NCBI GenBank assembly: GCA_035048815.1
Contig: JAUCBN010000020.1
Coordinates: 8,811,501-8,875,500 of the forward strand
Length of the DNA: 64,000 bases
Source of the DNA: Abelmoschus esculentus
Taxonomy: Eukaryota; Streptophyta; Magnoliopsida; Malvales; Malvaceae
Direction: 5' to 3'
Below are positions 47,299 through 58,289 of the stretch, piece by piece. The notes under the pieces are model-generated. The model was given only the letters and a program-made list of their open reading frames with translations. It was not told where the DNA came from and searched no databases. Each line of letters starts with the position of its first letter. Positions within the stretch are counted from its first letter, which is position 1. The position numbers and the translations under genes are program-made.

Positions 47299-47560
47299 TG
47301 TCGCGTGTTAAAAGTGCGCAATTAGTGCAAGTGAACACATCGCAAGTAATAAAGTGATAAGTATTATCGTGTATCGTCTCCACAGGGATTGGTATACTTA
47401 ATATGCCTTCTTCGTCTTCTTGTTTTGTAAAAAGAAATAAAATAAAAACACAAGTAATTGTGGTTTTGATGGAACTAAATAAATTGAAATAAAGAAAACT
47501 AAGAATAAAGATAAAGTCTGATTAATAGAGAGTTGAGACCGACATTATCCACAATGCAAC
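47299..47560 (-). repeat. Element B 5' LTR, PBS-side fragment
   Basis: Minus strand ends ACACGCGACA at 47299, matching the LTR-I terminus (26117 on). Similarity to the LTR of element A fades near 47540-47560, so most of the LTR is missing. Confidence 0.75.
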
Positions 47561-47599
47561 TAAGGAAAGAAAATTAAACTATATGCTATGTAATGAAAT

Positions 47600-48101
47600 G
47601 AATGCAGGGTACCTTGGTTTATGCATTCGGTGCTGGTGTAGTTGCAACAGTGAGACGGGTTGCTCGTCGCTTTAGTGGTGGTAGGCTTAATTCGTGGTCA
47701 GAGTCATCATCTTTGCCTTGTGGTCGTGACTTTTCAGCAGCAGGAGGAGAGCTCACATGTCGTCTAGTTGACATTTTCAGACGACGCTTGGTCTTCTTGG
47801 GTGGCGAGGGTATCGATGGGTGTTCTGGCTGCATTACTGGCTGTGCTTCTTCTGGCTGAGCAGATTGTTCAGGTTGTTTTGGTTCATCGGTCTGAGTAGA
47901 TTGGTCGGTGGATGATCTTGGAAAAGAGAAGAGATAAAACTTGGGTCGTATTCTGGTTCAGTAGACTGGTCATGTTCTGGTGCAGTGGCTGGAGCTTCCT
48001 GAGCTGGTTCCTTTGGTTTAGGTTCCACTGGCCTAGCTTCTTCAGAAGGGTTAGCCGGAGTCGGTTCCTCATTTAGGTCAAGTACATCTTGCCTTGCAGC
48101 A
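47600..48101 (-). pseudogene. C-terminal tail fragment of a different post-pol ORF
   Basis: Two abutting minus-strand frames (47834-48101 and 47619-47834) encode a Pro/Glu-rich, low-complexity tail (EEARPVEPKPKEPAQEAP), then a basic segment (PPKKTKRRLKMSTRR, PPLKRRATRL) and a stop. Its composition resembles the tails of PTP-type ORFs but its sequence differs from those of A and B, so I take it as a third element. It is cut at 48101 by an LTR-I. Confidence 0.45.
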
Positions 48102-49185
48102 TGATAAGTGCTCAACTCACTATCACTTTTTACACCTTTTATGGGCATTAATCACTGAATTTACACCCACTCGGATCAATGCATGTACTTAATGTGATAT
48201 ATTTAGAAGTTATGAGTATAAAGATGATATTTACAGAAAAGGCAAGTTTTACTGCATTTTTATATCTGTGCAGGAGAAACAAGTGCCGCGGCAGCAACAT
48301 GGCCGAGGCAGGACATGATGCCGAGGCAGCAGCTGAAAGCCAGGAAGCAATATTGTAGGCGATCGAAAGAGAAAAATCCAAGGGACGTTTCTGGACATAA
48401 AGCACATGGATCGGAGCTGGTTAGCATGAGGAAAAGCCCAAGACAAGGCCACGCGGGAAAGCCTCTTAGTTGAAATAAACTTGGAAATATTTTATTTATG
48501 TACATGACTTGTTCCCTACTCCAAGTTATATTCTACTTAGGAAAGGTTTGCCCTAGGCCAAGCCTATATAAGACCTAGCCGTCCAATGTATAAAGAGAGC
48601 CGATTCATAGAGAGTTTAACCTAAGACTCATTGTTTTCTTTCTCTCAAATTATGTTCTAAGCTTTCTTAGGGTTTAGGTGAAGGTTATTAAGTATTTGTG
48701 AGAGGAGATTGTACTTTGTCTTTGTTTCAATGCAATAAAACTATCAAGGTTTGCTTATCCTTTTCCATTCTTTGTTCTTGCATTCAAGCTCGGGAGAGAA
48801 GTTTGTGAGTAATCCATTTATCTAGACTCGGGATAGTTAGATTCACGAAAGGGATAAGTACGGTGTTTCAATCGCGAAATACTAACTCGGCCTAGGGATA
48901 GGTTAAGAGTTTCAGCGGCTAAAAGAGTGTGAGATTGGTTGGTGAGTATAATTGATTCACGCCGGGAGGTATTATCAAGGACTAGTCATCAACAGTACTT
49001 CGACTTAGGGATAAGCGGAGTCATCCAAGGACACTTTGTCGAACTTTGGTAAAGTCCAACCACGAGCAAGGGATTGCCGTGGCGGACAGTATCATCACTG
49101 CCAAGACAGTAATCTGCAGTGCTGCCGAGGCAATGATATACAATTACATTAGACAGAGACAAGTCAATCAAATCCACAATACAAC
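48102..49185 (+). mobile_element. LTR-I copy, plus strand, 3'-truncated
   Basis: Start TGATAAGTGCTCAACTC; follows the LTR-I sequence to AATCCACAATACAAC (49185), where it stops ~270 bp short of the family end. It is inverted relative to 40646-41674, with very similar sequence. TGCCNNGGCA words at 48284, 48319 and 49123. TATA-like CCTATATAAGACC near 48565. The plus-strand flank (GCAGCA) shows no polypurine tract. Confidence 0.88.
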
Positions 49186-50039
49186 GCTCTTAGCCTATTT
49201 TCTAAACGATATCAAGTTGATGCATGATTATAGGTTGATATTGAGTGTCCAAGGGTTTAAATATGTATGTTTGATGATAAGATTGTTTTAAGACCTTTGT
49301 ATGTGATGTTGGAGTGCTTAAGAGGTTTTTTCAGGCATGTTGACCCAGTGGTATCAAAATAGGGGACTTCTGTTTCGATATACGGGCTTTTTAAAGGGAA
49401 TATCATGTGAAAATTAACCTAGGTATTGATACCTTTTTCTCTGATATCGATATCGGTAAGCTAATTCGTATAGGAGTATCAAAACAGTTTGTAATGGTAT
49501 CAATACCTCCTTTGATATTTTGGCCTAGGTATCGATACCACTGGCTATGGTATCGATACTTGAGCTGGTAGTGTCAAAATGGTATCGATATCAACCCATA
49601 CGGTATCGATACCCCTATCTGTTATGGTAGTTAAAGGTTGAAATGTAAGTTTAGATTTTTTATGTTTTAGTCATTGAAACTTATGGTGGCAATTAAATGA
49701 GTTGTAGATATTATTTTGAGTTGAAATTTAACATGCAATCATAAAATAAACTTAATTAAATATTAGTAATACTAATTTAATATTTGGTCCTTAAATTTAT
49801 GGAAATTTACAATTTGGTCCTTTTTGCGTATATGGTGCAATTGATGCTTGTTTCGTCTCTCGTTTCGAACGTTAGGTTTCTGGTTGAATGCATGTACATG
49901 TAGGACACTAAATTCTCTAATAAAAATAAAAGAAAAAATAGGGTTGTTTATCGGTGCAAATCTTCTTGGATATGTATCAGTATTCCCCGTGTAATCCGTT
50001 TTAAGTCAGTTTTATCTAAACCGAATAGAGGGGGTTACA
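49186..50039 (+). mobile_element. Element G 5' LTR, 3' portion
   Basis: Ends ACCGAATAGAGGGGGTTACA at 50039, the plus-strand version of the terminus at 7281 and 9085, with the shared ATTCCCCGTGTAATCC block. Carries a palindrome cluster (49365-49615), with several GGTATCGATACC or ATCGATAC words. Its left part is replaced by LTR-I. Confidence 0.7.
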
Positions 50040-52109
50040 TTTATTGATATCAGATCCAGTTTTAGAATCGTTTAGGGATTCAATGTTGTTGGTAGTGATT
50101 TACTTGCTTTGTTGTATAGTATGGACTATTTTTTTATTATACACGTTGATTGATTGTTACTTAAATGCTAGTATGCTGCTAGGTATTGAGGCTTGGTGTT
50201 TGATTTATGTTAAGGTATGCTAGAAATAGCCTTGTTTAACAATTATGGTATTTGCAAGTATGATTTAATCTTGTTGCATCACTATGCCATTGGTCTATAA
50301 ATGGATGTAATCATGATCTTATGTTGATAAAAGGGGTGGATTGAGTATTATTTGGGCTATCGTGGTTAATAGGCATGGTGAGTGCCTTATGCTTTTGCTA
50401 TGTTGATGTGGATATCATGTTATATGGTGGTTGTATCATGTAATGGTTGAACTTGTATTGTTGGGGGTTTATTTCGGGATACCACATGCTCTAACTACTA
50501 CTAAGAAATTATTTTTATATTATACTTGAGCTACATGGTTCTTGCTTTACGCTGGTCTTACGGTTTTGTAAAAATATTGTTATTTGATGTAAAATTATTA
50601 TGTTTTTTTTTATGTGGGACTGATAAGAGATCTGAGATTTGTTAATAGAGGAGTTGTGGAGGATCGACAAGTTCATGTTGTGTTTTAAGGTTTGGTATGG
50701 TGGTTTCGAATCTTTAGTCGAATGTGTCTTCGTTTATGTCTGTGTGTGAAGTGGTTTTTGAACCAATTGGGTTCGGGAACCTGTTGTGTTGGTGAGTAGC
50801 AGATGGCTACATCTCTTGGAGTGCCTTAGAAAGTCCCATAGTGTTTACGCGCGGGATGAATCGAACGTTCAGAAAACGTTCGAGATGTGGAAGAGTTGTT
50901 TATCCTCTAAAATACCAAGTTTTGGTGGTTTTTTATGTTGAGGTGTGAGAAAGGTTTGCAAGATATTAGCTGAAATTGTTGGAGTTGAGGATGTTATTTA
51001 TGGGTGTGAACAATAATCATGCATAGTGTATAGATATTATAGGACATGCATGCATTCTCGAGCATGATATTAGAAATTGCATTTACATGCACTTTCACAG
51101 GCATTTAGGAGGACATATAGAAAATCATGCATACATTTTTTCACACTTGCGAATATTTCCCTTGAGGATAGAAGTGGTGCATGGTTAGTCTTTTAGGGGA
51201 AGGCTTGAAGTTAAGAAAATGTTGAGAGAGCTTCTTTGTTGGTCATGAGCTTGTTATGTTGTGGGTGAATTACCCTTTTGGTTAGGGAATTATCCTGGAT
51301 AAGGTTTGGTTAGTGGGTTTGGAGTTGTGGATGGTTGAATCCAAGGGAAATACCTTGAGTTGTGGTTAATTTTGTGTTGGTCATTAGAGTTATGTAAGGC
51401 TGAGTTCTACGAGTTCTCTCCGGTTAGAGTTTGGGAGGTTTGAAAGTTTTGTAGTGTGTTGTGTGGTGTGAGGCAGTTTGGTGTTTTTTGGAGTGGGGTT
51501 AACCTGTTTTGTGAAAAAGGTGTTTTCTTATCATCATGATGGATGGAAATAACCCTTGGTATTGTTTTTAGTATGGACTAGTGTGCGGTTAGGTTGAGGG
51601 TTTTTATCATTCTGGTGTTTTGCCTAAAAGAGTATCGGGCCAAGTTTAAAAGAAAAAGAAATATATCAGTATAGGAGTTGTTGTATTGTGGGTTTGTATC
51701 ATGGTTTTGTTGTGACCTTGCGAGGTTTTGTTTGTGTTATAATGGGGGAAATACACATATTATGTTTTTAAGGAGTTGAGTTGGGTTATCTCGGGTAAGA
51801 TCAGGTTGTAGTGATATTCGTAGGTGTTTGAGTTATGTGACGAGAGGGCCGCCGAACAGTTTATGACCTATATCGGTTACTCGATCTTGTGATCTTGCTT
51901 TTATTGGAAGGTGTAGTGAGAGTTTGTGTTTGGTGGTTTTCATGTTTGTGGATATTTTATCTTTATGGTTGTTGCCTAGGCGGGGTGTAAAATAAGAGGT
52001 GTTAGGGTGAGTGGAAAGAAGAGTGTTACAAGCCTTAGTTTTGTTATGGTATAGGTGGGATGAGAGTTGGCTTTATCAGTGGTTGATGTTGGGAAGGAAT
52101 TTTGAGTTG
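50040..52109 (+). mobile_element. Element G internal region, left part (decayed)
   Basis: Between a plausible PBS and the nested element F. The plus strand is conspicuously rich in T and G and poor in C. No ORF above about 60 codons and no pol motif that I can name. Assigned to G by position only. Confidence 0.45.
50045..50059 (+). promoter_or_regulatory. Primer-binding site, tRNA-iMet, element G
   Basis: TGATATCAGATCCAG, two mismatches from the iMet complement TGGTATCAGAGCCAG, five bases after the LTR end. Confidence 0.65.
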
Positions 52110-52114
52110 AGTAT

Positions 52115-54552
52115 TGGTGTCATTTGTGCAGTGCTATAAATTATGCGAACATATATGTGCAAGTATACATAGTCATACAAGTAATAAAGGGTGAGTGAGT
52201 ATCGTTCCCACGAGGATCGGGGTAAAGTATAAGTCAATTTTGTCAAGGCAAAAAGGTGTCACTAACTAAAAGGAAAATAAAGATAAATGGTATGAACAAA
52301 TAGAAATGGATATGTACAGTGAAGGTTTGATGGTGAAATGCTATGGCAATTTCAGAATGCAAGCAACTAAAATATGCCAAGGCAAAATGGAATGATTGGT
52401 GATGGCTCGATAGACGTATGGAAGTAGTGTGTGAAGTGTGATTGCAAGAAAACAGACTAACCAGCGGAAACACTTTGTAAATGCCAAGACAAAAGTAGAA
52501 TGCAAGAACACGAGTAAGCAATATGGTGTATTAACCCTCAATTGATGAGCTCTCTTGGGAATGATTGGTGGGGGTTCCTATGGACTTCTTAACCTCACTC
52601 CTACGAACATCTAGATACTATGGGTGTCAATTTACTCGACAGAGGTTTCTAAAGTGCTACCGCTCTCTCGAGTCAAAGGAACCTGAAAGTCTAAAATGCC
52701 ACAGCATGTTCTCCTAATCTCAGCAGTGACGTCTAGCCTATCGACAAAGCACACTCCTTTTAGTCGTTGAAACCCTCACTTAAGTCTCTCTCAAGCACCT
52801 AAGGTTATATTAGGCTCTATTTATAGTCTAGAACTCATTGCTCATGTAGATGCTCCCTTAGTTCCTCTCGGACACTAAGGATCTATGGCTAGGTTTCTCT
52901 CGAACACCTAGCGTGCACCTAAACACGGGACACTCACATGCCTCTTACAATGCTTAAATGATTAAAAACCATGAGCAAAGCAAATAAAAAAACACATAGC
53001 ATGCTAAACATTTAAGAAATAAAGAGTTAATCATCCACAAAAACAACCACCAAAATAAAGCTAACACATGGTGGTGTGAAAGTTAAAGATAAGTATCATC
53101 CACAAACATCATCCTTAAACATCCACATAACATCTCAAAGATATAAAAATAAAGAAAAGGAAGAGAATAGAAGACACCCTAAGTGTGCACAACCGTCGGC
53201 CTCTTCGACCACCATAGGACGCCTTAGCGTGCTAGCCCCTCTCGGGTGCCTAGCATGCCACTCCCTTCAAGCTCTATCAATGGAGGACCCTTCGGAAGGT
53301 GGTTGTGGAAGAAAGGTGAAAGCTTTCCTCCGTCGCTTTTACTCTCCTTGTGCCTCAAAAACATCTCCAAAGGTCTCCAAAAAGGTATGTTTTTTTCTTA
53401 GGTCACCATGCATTATAAAAAAGGGTGGAAAACCCTAAGCTTTGGTGAAAATTCCATTTTCACCCCCGTTCACGTGATGGCATTTCTGACATGGTGACAG
53501 TGGTCCCCTACTGTGGTGGTTGTGGCCAGCCTATATAGCACCAACTGACACTCCTCTCAAAATATATCCTTGTCTTTTAGTGCAGCACATGAGGTCTCCA
53601 GATTTGCCATGACATTTTCCTATCGCTATCCTTCTACGAATGCCATGAAAAATTTCCTTTGCTTCCCACATTGCTTTACCTGCACAACATCAACCAAAAG
53701 CACAACCTTCCCCGTAAAATAGCACCTATCGCCACACCAAAAATGTCAAGGCATATCTAACCACTACATGCAATGTCAAGATCCTAAATGCAACTAAATG
53801 CTCCTATATGAACTTAAAGACACTCAATAACTTAAGTATAAAGGCTCGAAATATAGCCTCTTTGCGGAGTTATCACCTCAAGCAACGAATAACAACTAGC
53901 AGAGAAAAAATGTCATGACAATGTTTAGGATCAAGACAAGCAACTAGTCTGAGTTTCATCCCTTAGAAAATTTCATGGCATAAACAATAAGACTTCGAGG
54001 AAATTTCAAGAATGCTACTTTAGGAAAAGATCAATTGTGAGTGTGTGTGTGCGTAATTGTATCCAATCTATGCTTAGTTAACTTAGAAAATTCTGAAGAA
54101 AGTTCACTATCCTAGCAAAGCATGTTTTCTCATTTTAAGCACAACTTTCATACTCCACATATATATAATATATTTTTTTCATTTTTTTCTTTTCTTTTCT
54201 TTTTTTTTCATTTTTTTACACTGCTATGAGGGGAGACAGCCTGTCACACTATCTTTTACTCATGTCATAGCTGTCATTTATTGAAACACAGTATCCAGGC
54301 AATGTCATGACAAGTTAAAAGTGTAGCATCACCCTGTGCCTCTTTCACATCATGCACAACATTGCCACATCAAAAAGCACGACCTTCCCCGTAAAATAGC
54401 ACCTATTGCCACACCAAAAATGCCAAGGCATAACTAGAAACTACATGCAATGTCATGATCCTAAATGCAACTAAATGCTCCTATATGGACTTAAAGACAC
54501 ACAATAACTTAAGTAAAAAGGCTCGAAATATAGCCTTTTTGCGAAGTTATCA
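52115..54552 (-). mobile_element. Element F: nested LTR element with perfect target duplication
   Basis: Flanked by AGTAT on both sides (52110-52114 and 54553-54557). Minus strand start TGATAACTTCGC at 54552, end ACACCA at 52115. The terminal ~200 bp at 54356-54552 are repeated at about 53685-53876, so I read a left LTR (52115-53876, ~1.76 kb), ~480 bp of residual internal DNA and a right LTR that has lost most of its length. No gag or pol; ORFs such as 53076-53438 are chance frames. Could also be a solo LTR with an internal duplication. Confidence 0.7.
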
Positions 54553-54557
54553 AGTAT

Positions 54558-56073
54558 CAAGGCAGTTAACGATGTATGGACATCGAAGTTGAAATGTGAG
54601 GTTGAGTTGGATGTGGTGGCCTAACCTTAAGTTGTATGTTCTACCTTTGAGATGAGTATGATGTTGGGTGACGGCGCAAAGTTGGTAAGTGTCTTGTGTT
54701 GCATGTCTAGCTGAATGTTATCTATCGAGGATGGATTGGCTTGCATAAGGTAACATGCGATGGATGTTTGTTTGATGGGGTAAGTCAGGGTTGTTGTGGA
54801 GATTACGAGAGAGGTTGCTCGATTAAGTCTATGTGAGGGTTCTGGTACAGCGATGGAGTTGTGAGTGAGACTCTTTCTTGGTTTAGTTGATCTGAGGTAA
54901 GTCGTGATCAGATGTCTAGTGGTGTCTGGTTGAGTGTGTGTTTGGCAAGGTTCAGTTTTTGTGTTGGGAACCTTTTATGTTATATGATTCACACGGTTGT
55001 GTCGAAAGATGTCGAGTTGGGGTGTTATCTTGATCGAGGCATATGATAATCTTTTGTTGTGTGTCTGGTGGTACGGTGTTATGGTAGGATCTTAGGAACG
55101 AATAATTTTAGTGGGCTTGTTTTGGATATAGTTGAGTTGTGGGTGGATGTTTATCCTGCCGGTAAGTTAAGTTTCAGTATCAATTTTCTATGGGGTCTTA
55201 GTATCGATAAAGAATCCAAGGTTAAAGTGGGAATGAATCATCATGAGTTTGTTAGTAAAGTTTCTTAGGGATGAGATGGAGTTTTCCTATGAGTGTCGGT
55301 GGATAGATCTTTTGTTTGAGTACGGTTCTCTTGGTGTCCTAAGTTCCATCGTTTAGGTTGGATGAGTGATATATCCCTAGCATGTTAAGGTTCGAGATTT
55401 TTGAGACTGACATTGGTTACCATTTGGGTGTCGGGTTTCATCATCCGTAGGTGGATGGATGGTATATTGAGATATTGTGGTATAGTTACCATGTCTCATA
55501 GTGAAGGTGTTGTTGATGTTGTTGGAAGTTGTTTACGATCGTGTTTAGTAGGTGTGCGTTAAGTTAGTTTAAGGCTTGTTGGTTGAGCATTGTTTTGTGG
55601 GGTGTAGGTTGGTGAAAGGCTCTTGTGGTTACCTGGTATGTTGGAGGATGTTGAAGAAAAGGGTTGGTTCGACGGTTGTAGTATGGAAACCGTTGTGGTT
55701 ATCAGGAGTTGGTTATTTCTCTTAAGCAAGAAAAGGGTTTTCTCTTTTGAGTTAAGTTTTCTGTGAGAATTAAGATAGGTTAGTGGTTTGTGCATTGTTG
55801 CTTTGATATGAGGGATAGATTTGCTGGTTGTCCGAAGAGGTAAGTGTTTGGATGGAATCGAGTATTATCTTCATGGGTGGAAGGTTTGTTGAGATCTCAT
55901 TTTCTAGAATCAAGGTTTGTGTGACAAGTTGTCATGTAGGTTTGAGTGCTTTTGGTACTGTTAAGGTGCTGAAGGGGTTATGTAGAAGTGAAGGGGGATT
56001 GTGAAGGAGCAGTTCCTTTACCTCTTCTCACTACGTAAATTTTGGTGGCGAAATTTATTAAGTGGGGGAGAGT
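54558..56073 (+). mobile_element. Element G internal region, right part with integrase trace and polypurine tract
   Basis: Near 55415-55460 the plus strand reads a degraded GYHLGVGFHHP-x-VDGW, recalling the HPQTDGQ block of chromovirus integrases. At 56045-56073 it shows the usual chromovirus 3' end: GGCGAAATTTATTAAGTGGGGGAGAGT, with the polypurine tract AGTGGGGGAGAGT directly before the LTR. The rest is G/T-rich and unreadable. Confidence 0.55.
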
Positions 56074-58090
56074 TATAATGCCCCAAAGATCGGCTTATAT
56101 GTTATTAAGGTCAGATCAAGGGTTCGGTTGAACCGGTCAAGCCAATAAGCCTAGATTCAAGATTTAATTTTTATAAATAGTTTTCGAATGAAATAAAATG
56201 TGGAAAAACTACTCTAAAATTCTTATTTGGACTATATTTGACTTTGGTCAAATCAATTTTATAAAATTTCACTTGGAACCTTGACATTTTGGAAACTAGT
56301 GAATATTTTGTAAAAAATGTAAAATGGGATTATTTTAGTGATTGAAATGTAATTGAAAACTTAGAATCTTTAAGGGGTTATTGATCCAATCTTTCTCAGC
56401 TGATCTAATCTTCCAATAATCACTTTTATAACTACTTTTTTATCACCAATTAAGATTTAACTGAGGCATATTTCCCATTTTTCACCAAAATCACAATTTC
56501 ACGTAACTTTCCATTTTCTCTCAACTTCTCCCAATTTTCTTGGTTTCCAATCAGACTTTTCATCAATTTAATCAAGGTAAATCATTTATTTTTTATTTAA
56601 TTTCATTCACATTAATTTCTTCTCAATTTCTTCAATTTTCTTACACTTTATAACTTGTTTTTCATGAGTTTTATAATTGGAAGGAGGTTGGATCATGTTT
56701 GGAGGTAAGAAATAATTCATACCTCTGAACTTTAAGTTCTTTATTGAAATTCCCAAGGGTTTGATCTATTACATTGAGTTCTTGCTTTGTTTTAAGGTTT
56801 TAATTAATGTTTTTCGGTTTTTATCAGTTAATTTTGATTGAATTGATGCAATCTCTTAATAAAGTGATACATGATGGTTTTCAATGGGTAAATCAATGAA
56901 TTTTGATGTGTTTTAACATGGAATTAAAATTTCTTGGATGGGTAAACCCGAATCTTAAGTTTTGGTGGCGTTAATTGGCTTAGATCTTTAGTTTATGGCT
57001 TGTTTGAGTGGCTGAATGTTTCTTATTCGTTTAGGATGGTTAGATCATGGTTCTTGGATGTGTTTTGTTGCTGAAAAGTTATGGTTTTCGTTGGCTAAGG
57101 GCTGGAACTCGTTCGGATGAGTTTCGGATAGGTTTTCGGTTTTCGGTTTTCTTAAGTATAGTTTTTGGGGTTGTTTGTTTGGAAAGTGTGGGAGGTTGAT
57201 TCAATGCATCAATGTGCATTAATTCCTGTATTTTTGTTGTGTTAAAACAGGGCAAGGTGTTGAGTTAAGTGTTGAAAGTGTTTTAGAAAAGGCGAGAGTG
57301 TCGGTTGGCTTCAACAAGCGAGTTTCGAACAAGTGTTGAGTGGGCTACCATATCGGCAAGGTTTCACTTGTTTTATCAAAGGTTTGGGGGTGTAGAGATG
57401 GTGTGAAATACCTCCCTACACTCGGAAGTAAGTTAATTGGTTTTGCTCTCTTATAGATTCCCATATCGTGTATGTGTGTCATTCCTTGAGGAGCATTAGG
57501 GTAGTTCTAATGTCGTGTGATATGGGTAGTTCTATCGCATCCGAGCAATGGGGTAGTGTCATCCTGGCCGAGATGATTATTCTATGATAGGGTTAGTTCT
57601 ATCATGAAACATGGTGTGGGTATATCCATCGTAAGCCCGTTTATCCGAACATTGTTTACATATTTTTATAAGGATGAGGGTAGTGCCATCCGGTGCACTT
57701 GTAAGTCAATATATGTGTTATGTACCATGTGCCACTGTTTTTATACATTGCCATTATAATTTAAGATTTAAAATCAATAATCACCAAGTTGTTTTACTAG
57801 CTTACTTAGTTGTATTATTTCCATCGTTATAATGGGAGGGTAGGTATATATCCGACATAGTCCTAAGTTTGCAATGTCGAGGTTGATCAACTGGCGAAGT
57901 GTGGTCTTGATTGAAGACATCCCCCCTGTGAGTTACCTTATGTTTTTGTTTTTCATGTTCATAGCTGCTACGTGGTTGATGAATTGAATTTAAGATCTTT
58001 GTAGATGGTTTTGATGTTGTGGCCTTGATCTTGATCTCTGGTGTTAGATCATGCCGGTTGCTCCGGCAAGAGTCGCTTCTTAGTGTATTT
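56074..58090 (+). mobile_element. Element G 3' LTR (or LTR of a second element)
   Basis: Starts TATAATGCCCCAAAG directly after the polypurine tract (canonical TGTAATGCCCC). Related to the LTR of element D (31797-32329). It does not share the ACACGGGGAATAC...GGGGGTTACA terminus with 49186-50039. Repeated GGGTAGT..ATC phrases at about 57490-57700. The right end is uncertain. Confidence 0.55.
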
Positions 58091-58129
58091 CTTAGATTTT
58101 ACCCTTTGTTGATGTTTTATATTTTCGAT

Positions 58130-58285
58130 TTTGATTGAACTGCACGTGCAAAATCATCGGATCTTTTAGGCAGTCTTTTTTCCCTTCCAATCACTTTGCT
58201 GACATCGTTACTGCTCGAACCCGTGACTTCTAACAACAACAACCGTTCCTTTAACCACTTGGGCTAGAGGGCTCGTGCAGAAAAA
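58130..58285 (-). repeat. tRNA-derived SINE-like repeat
   Basis: Minus strand contains an A-box-like TAGCCCAAGTGG (58255-58266) and a B-box-like GGGTTCGAGC (58213-58222), about 33 bases apart, the internal Pol III promoter layout of plant SINEs. It does not fold as an intact tRNA. It lies between the last LTR and the NIPA gene. Ends were not resolved. Confidence 0.5.
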
Positions 58286-58289
58286 AACA

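Larger units (their letters stand above)
40646..47560 (-). mobile_element. Element B: non-autonomous Athila-like retrotransposon
   Basis: Minus strand, fuller copy of the A family: partial 5' LTR (47299-~47560), tRNA-Asp PBS (47275-47292), gag-protease in one frame (47198-44625), spacer, PTP ORF (44137-42604), two polypurine tracts with hairpins, 3' LTR (40646-41674, outer end truncated). No RT, RNase H or integrase. Both LTRs are truncated, so no target duplication can be read. Like A it would have needed pol in trans. Confidence 0.88.

Noticed and set aside
47199..47321. Upstream extension of element B gag with a strongly hydrophobic stretch (possible signal or membrane segment)
   Set aside because: The residues come from reading the AT-rich leader and the primer-binding site in frame. 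The ATG at 47198 gives the usual gag start.
53076..53438. 120-codon plus-strand ORF
   Set aside because: Antisense frame within the LTR of element F; no recognisable domain.
54170..54225. T-rich tract as a terminator or polypurine tract
   Set aside because: Simple T/C-rich low-complexity DNA in element F, not adjacent to an LTR end.
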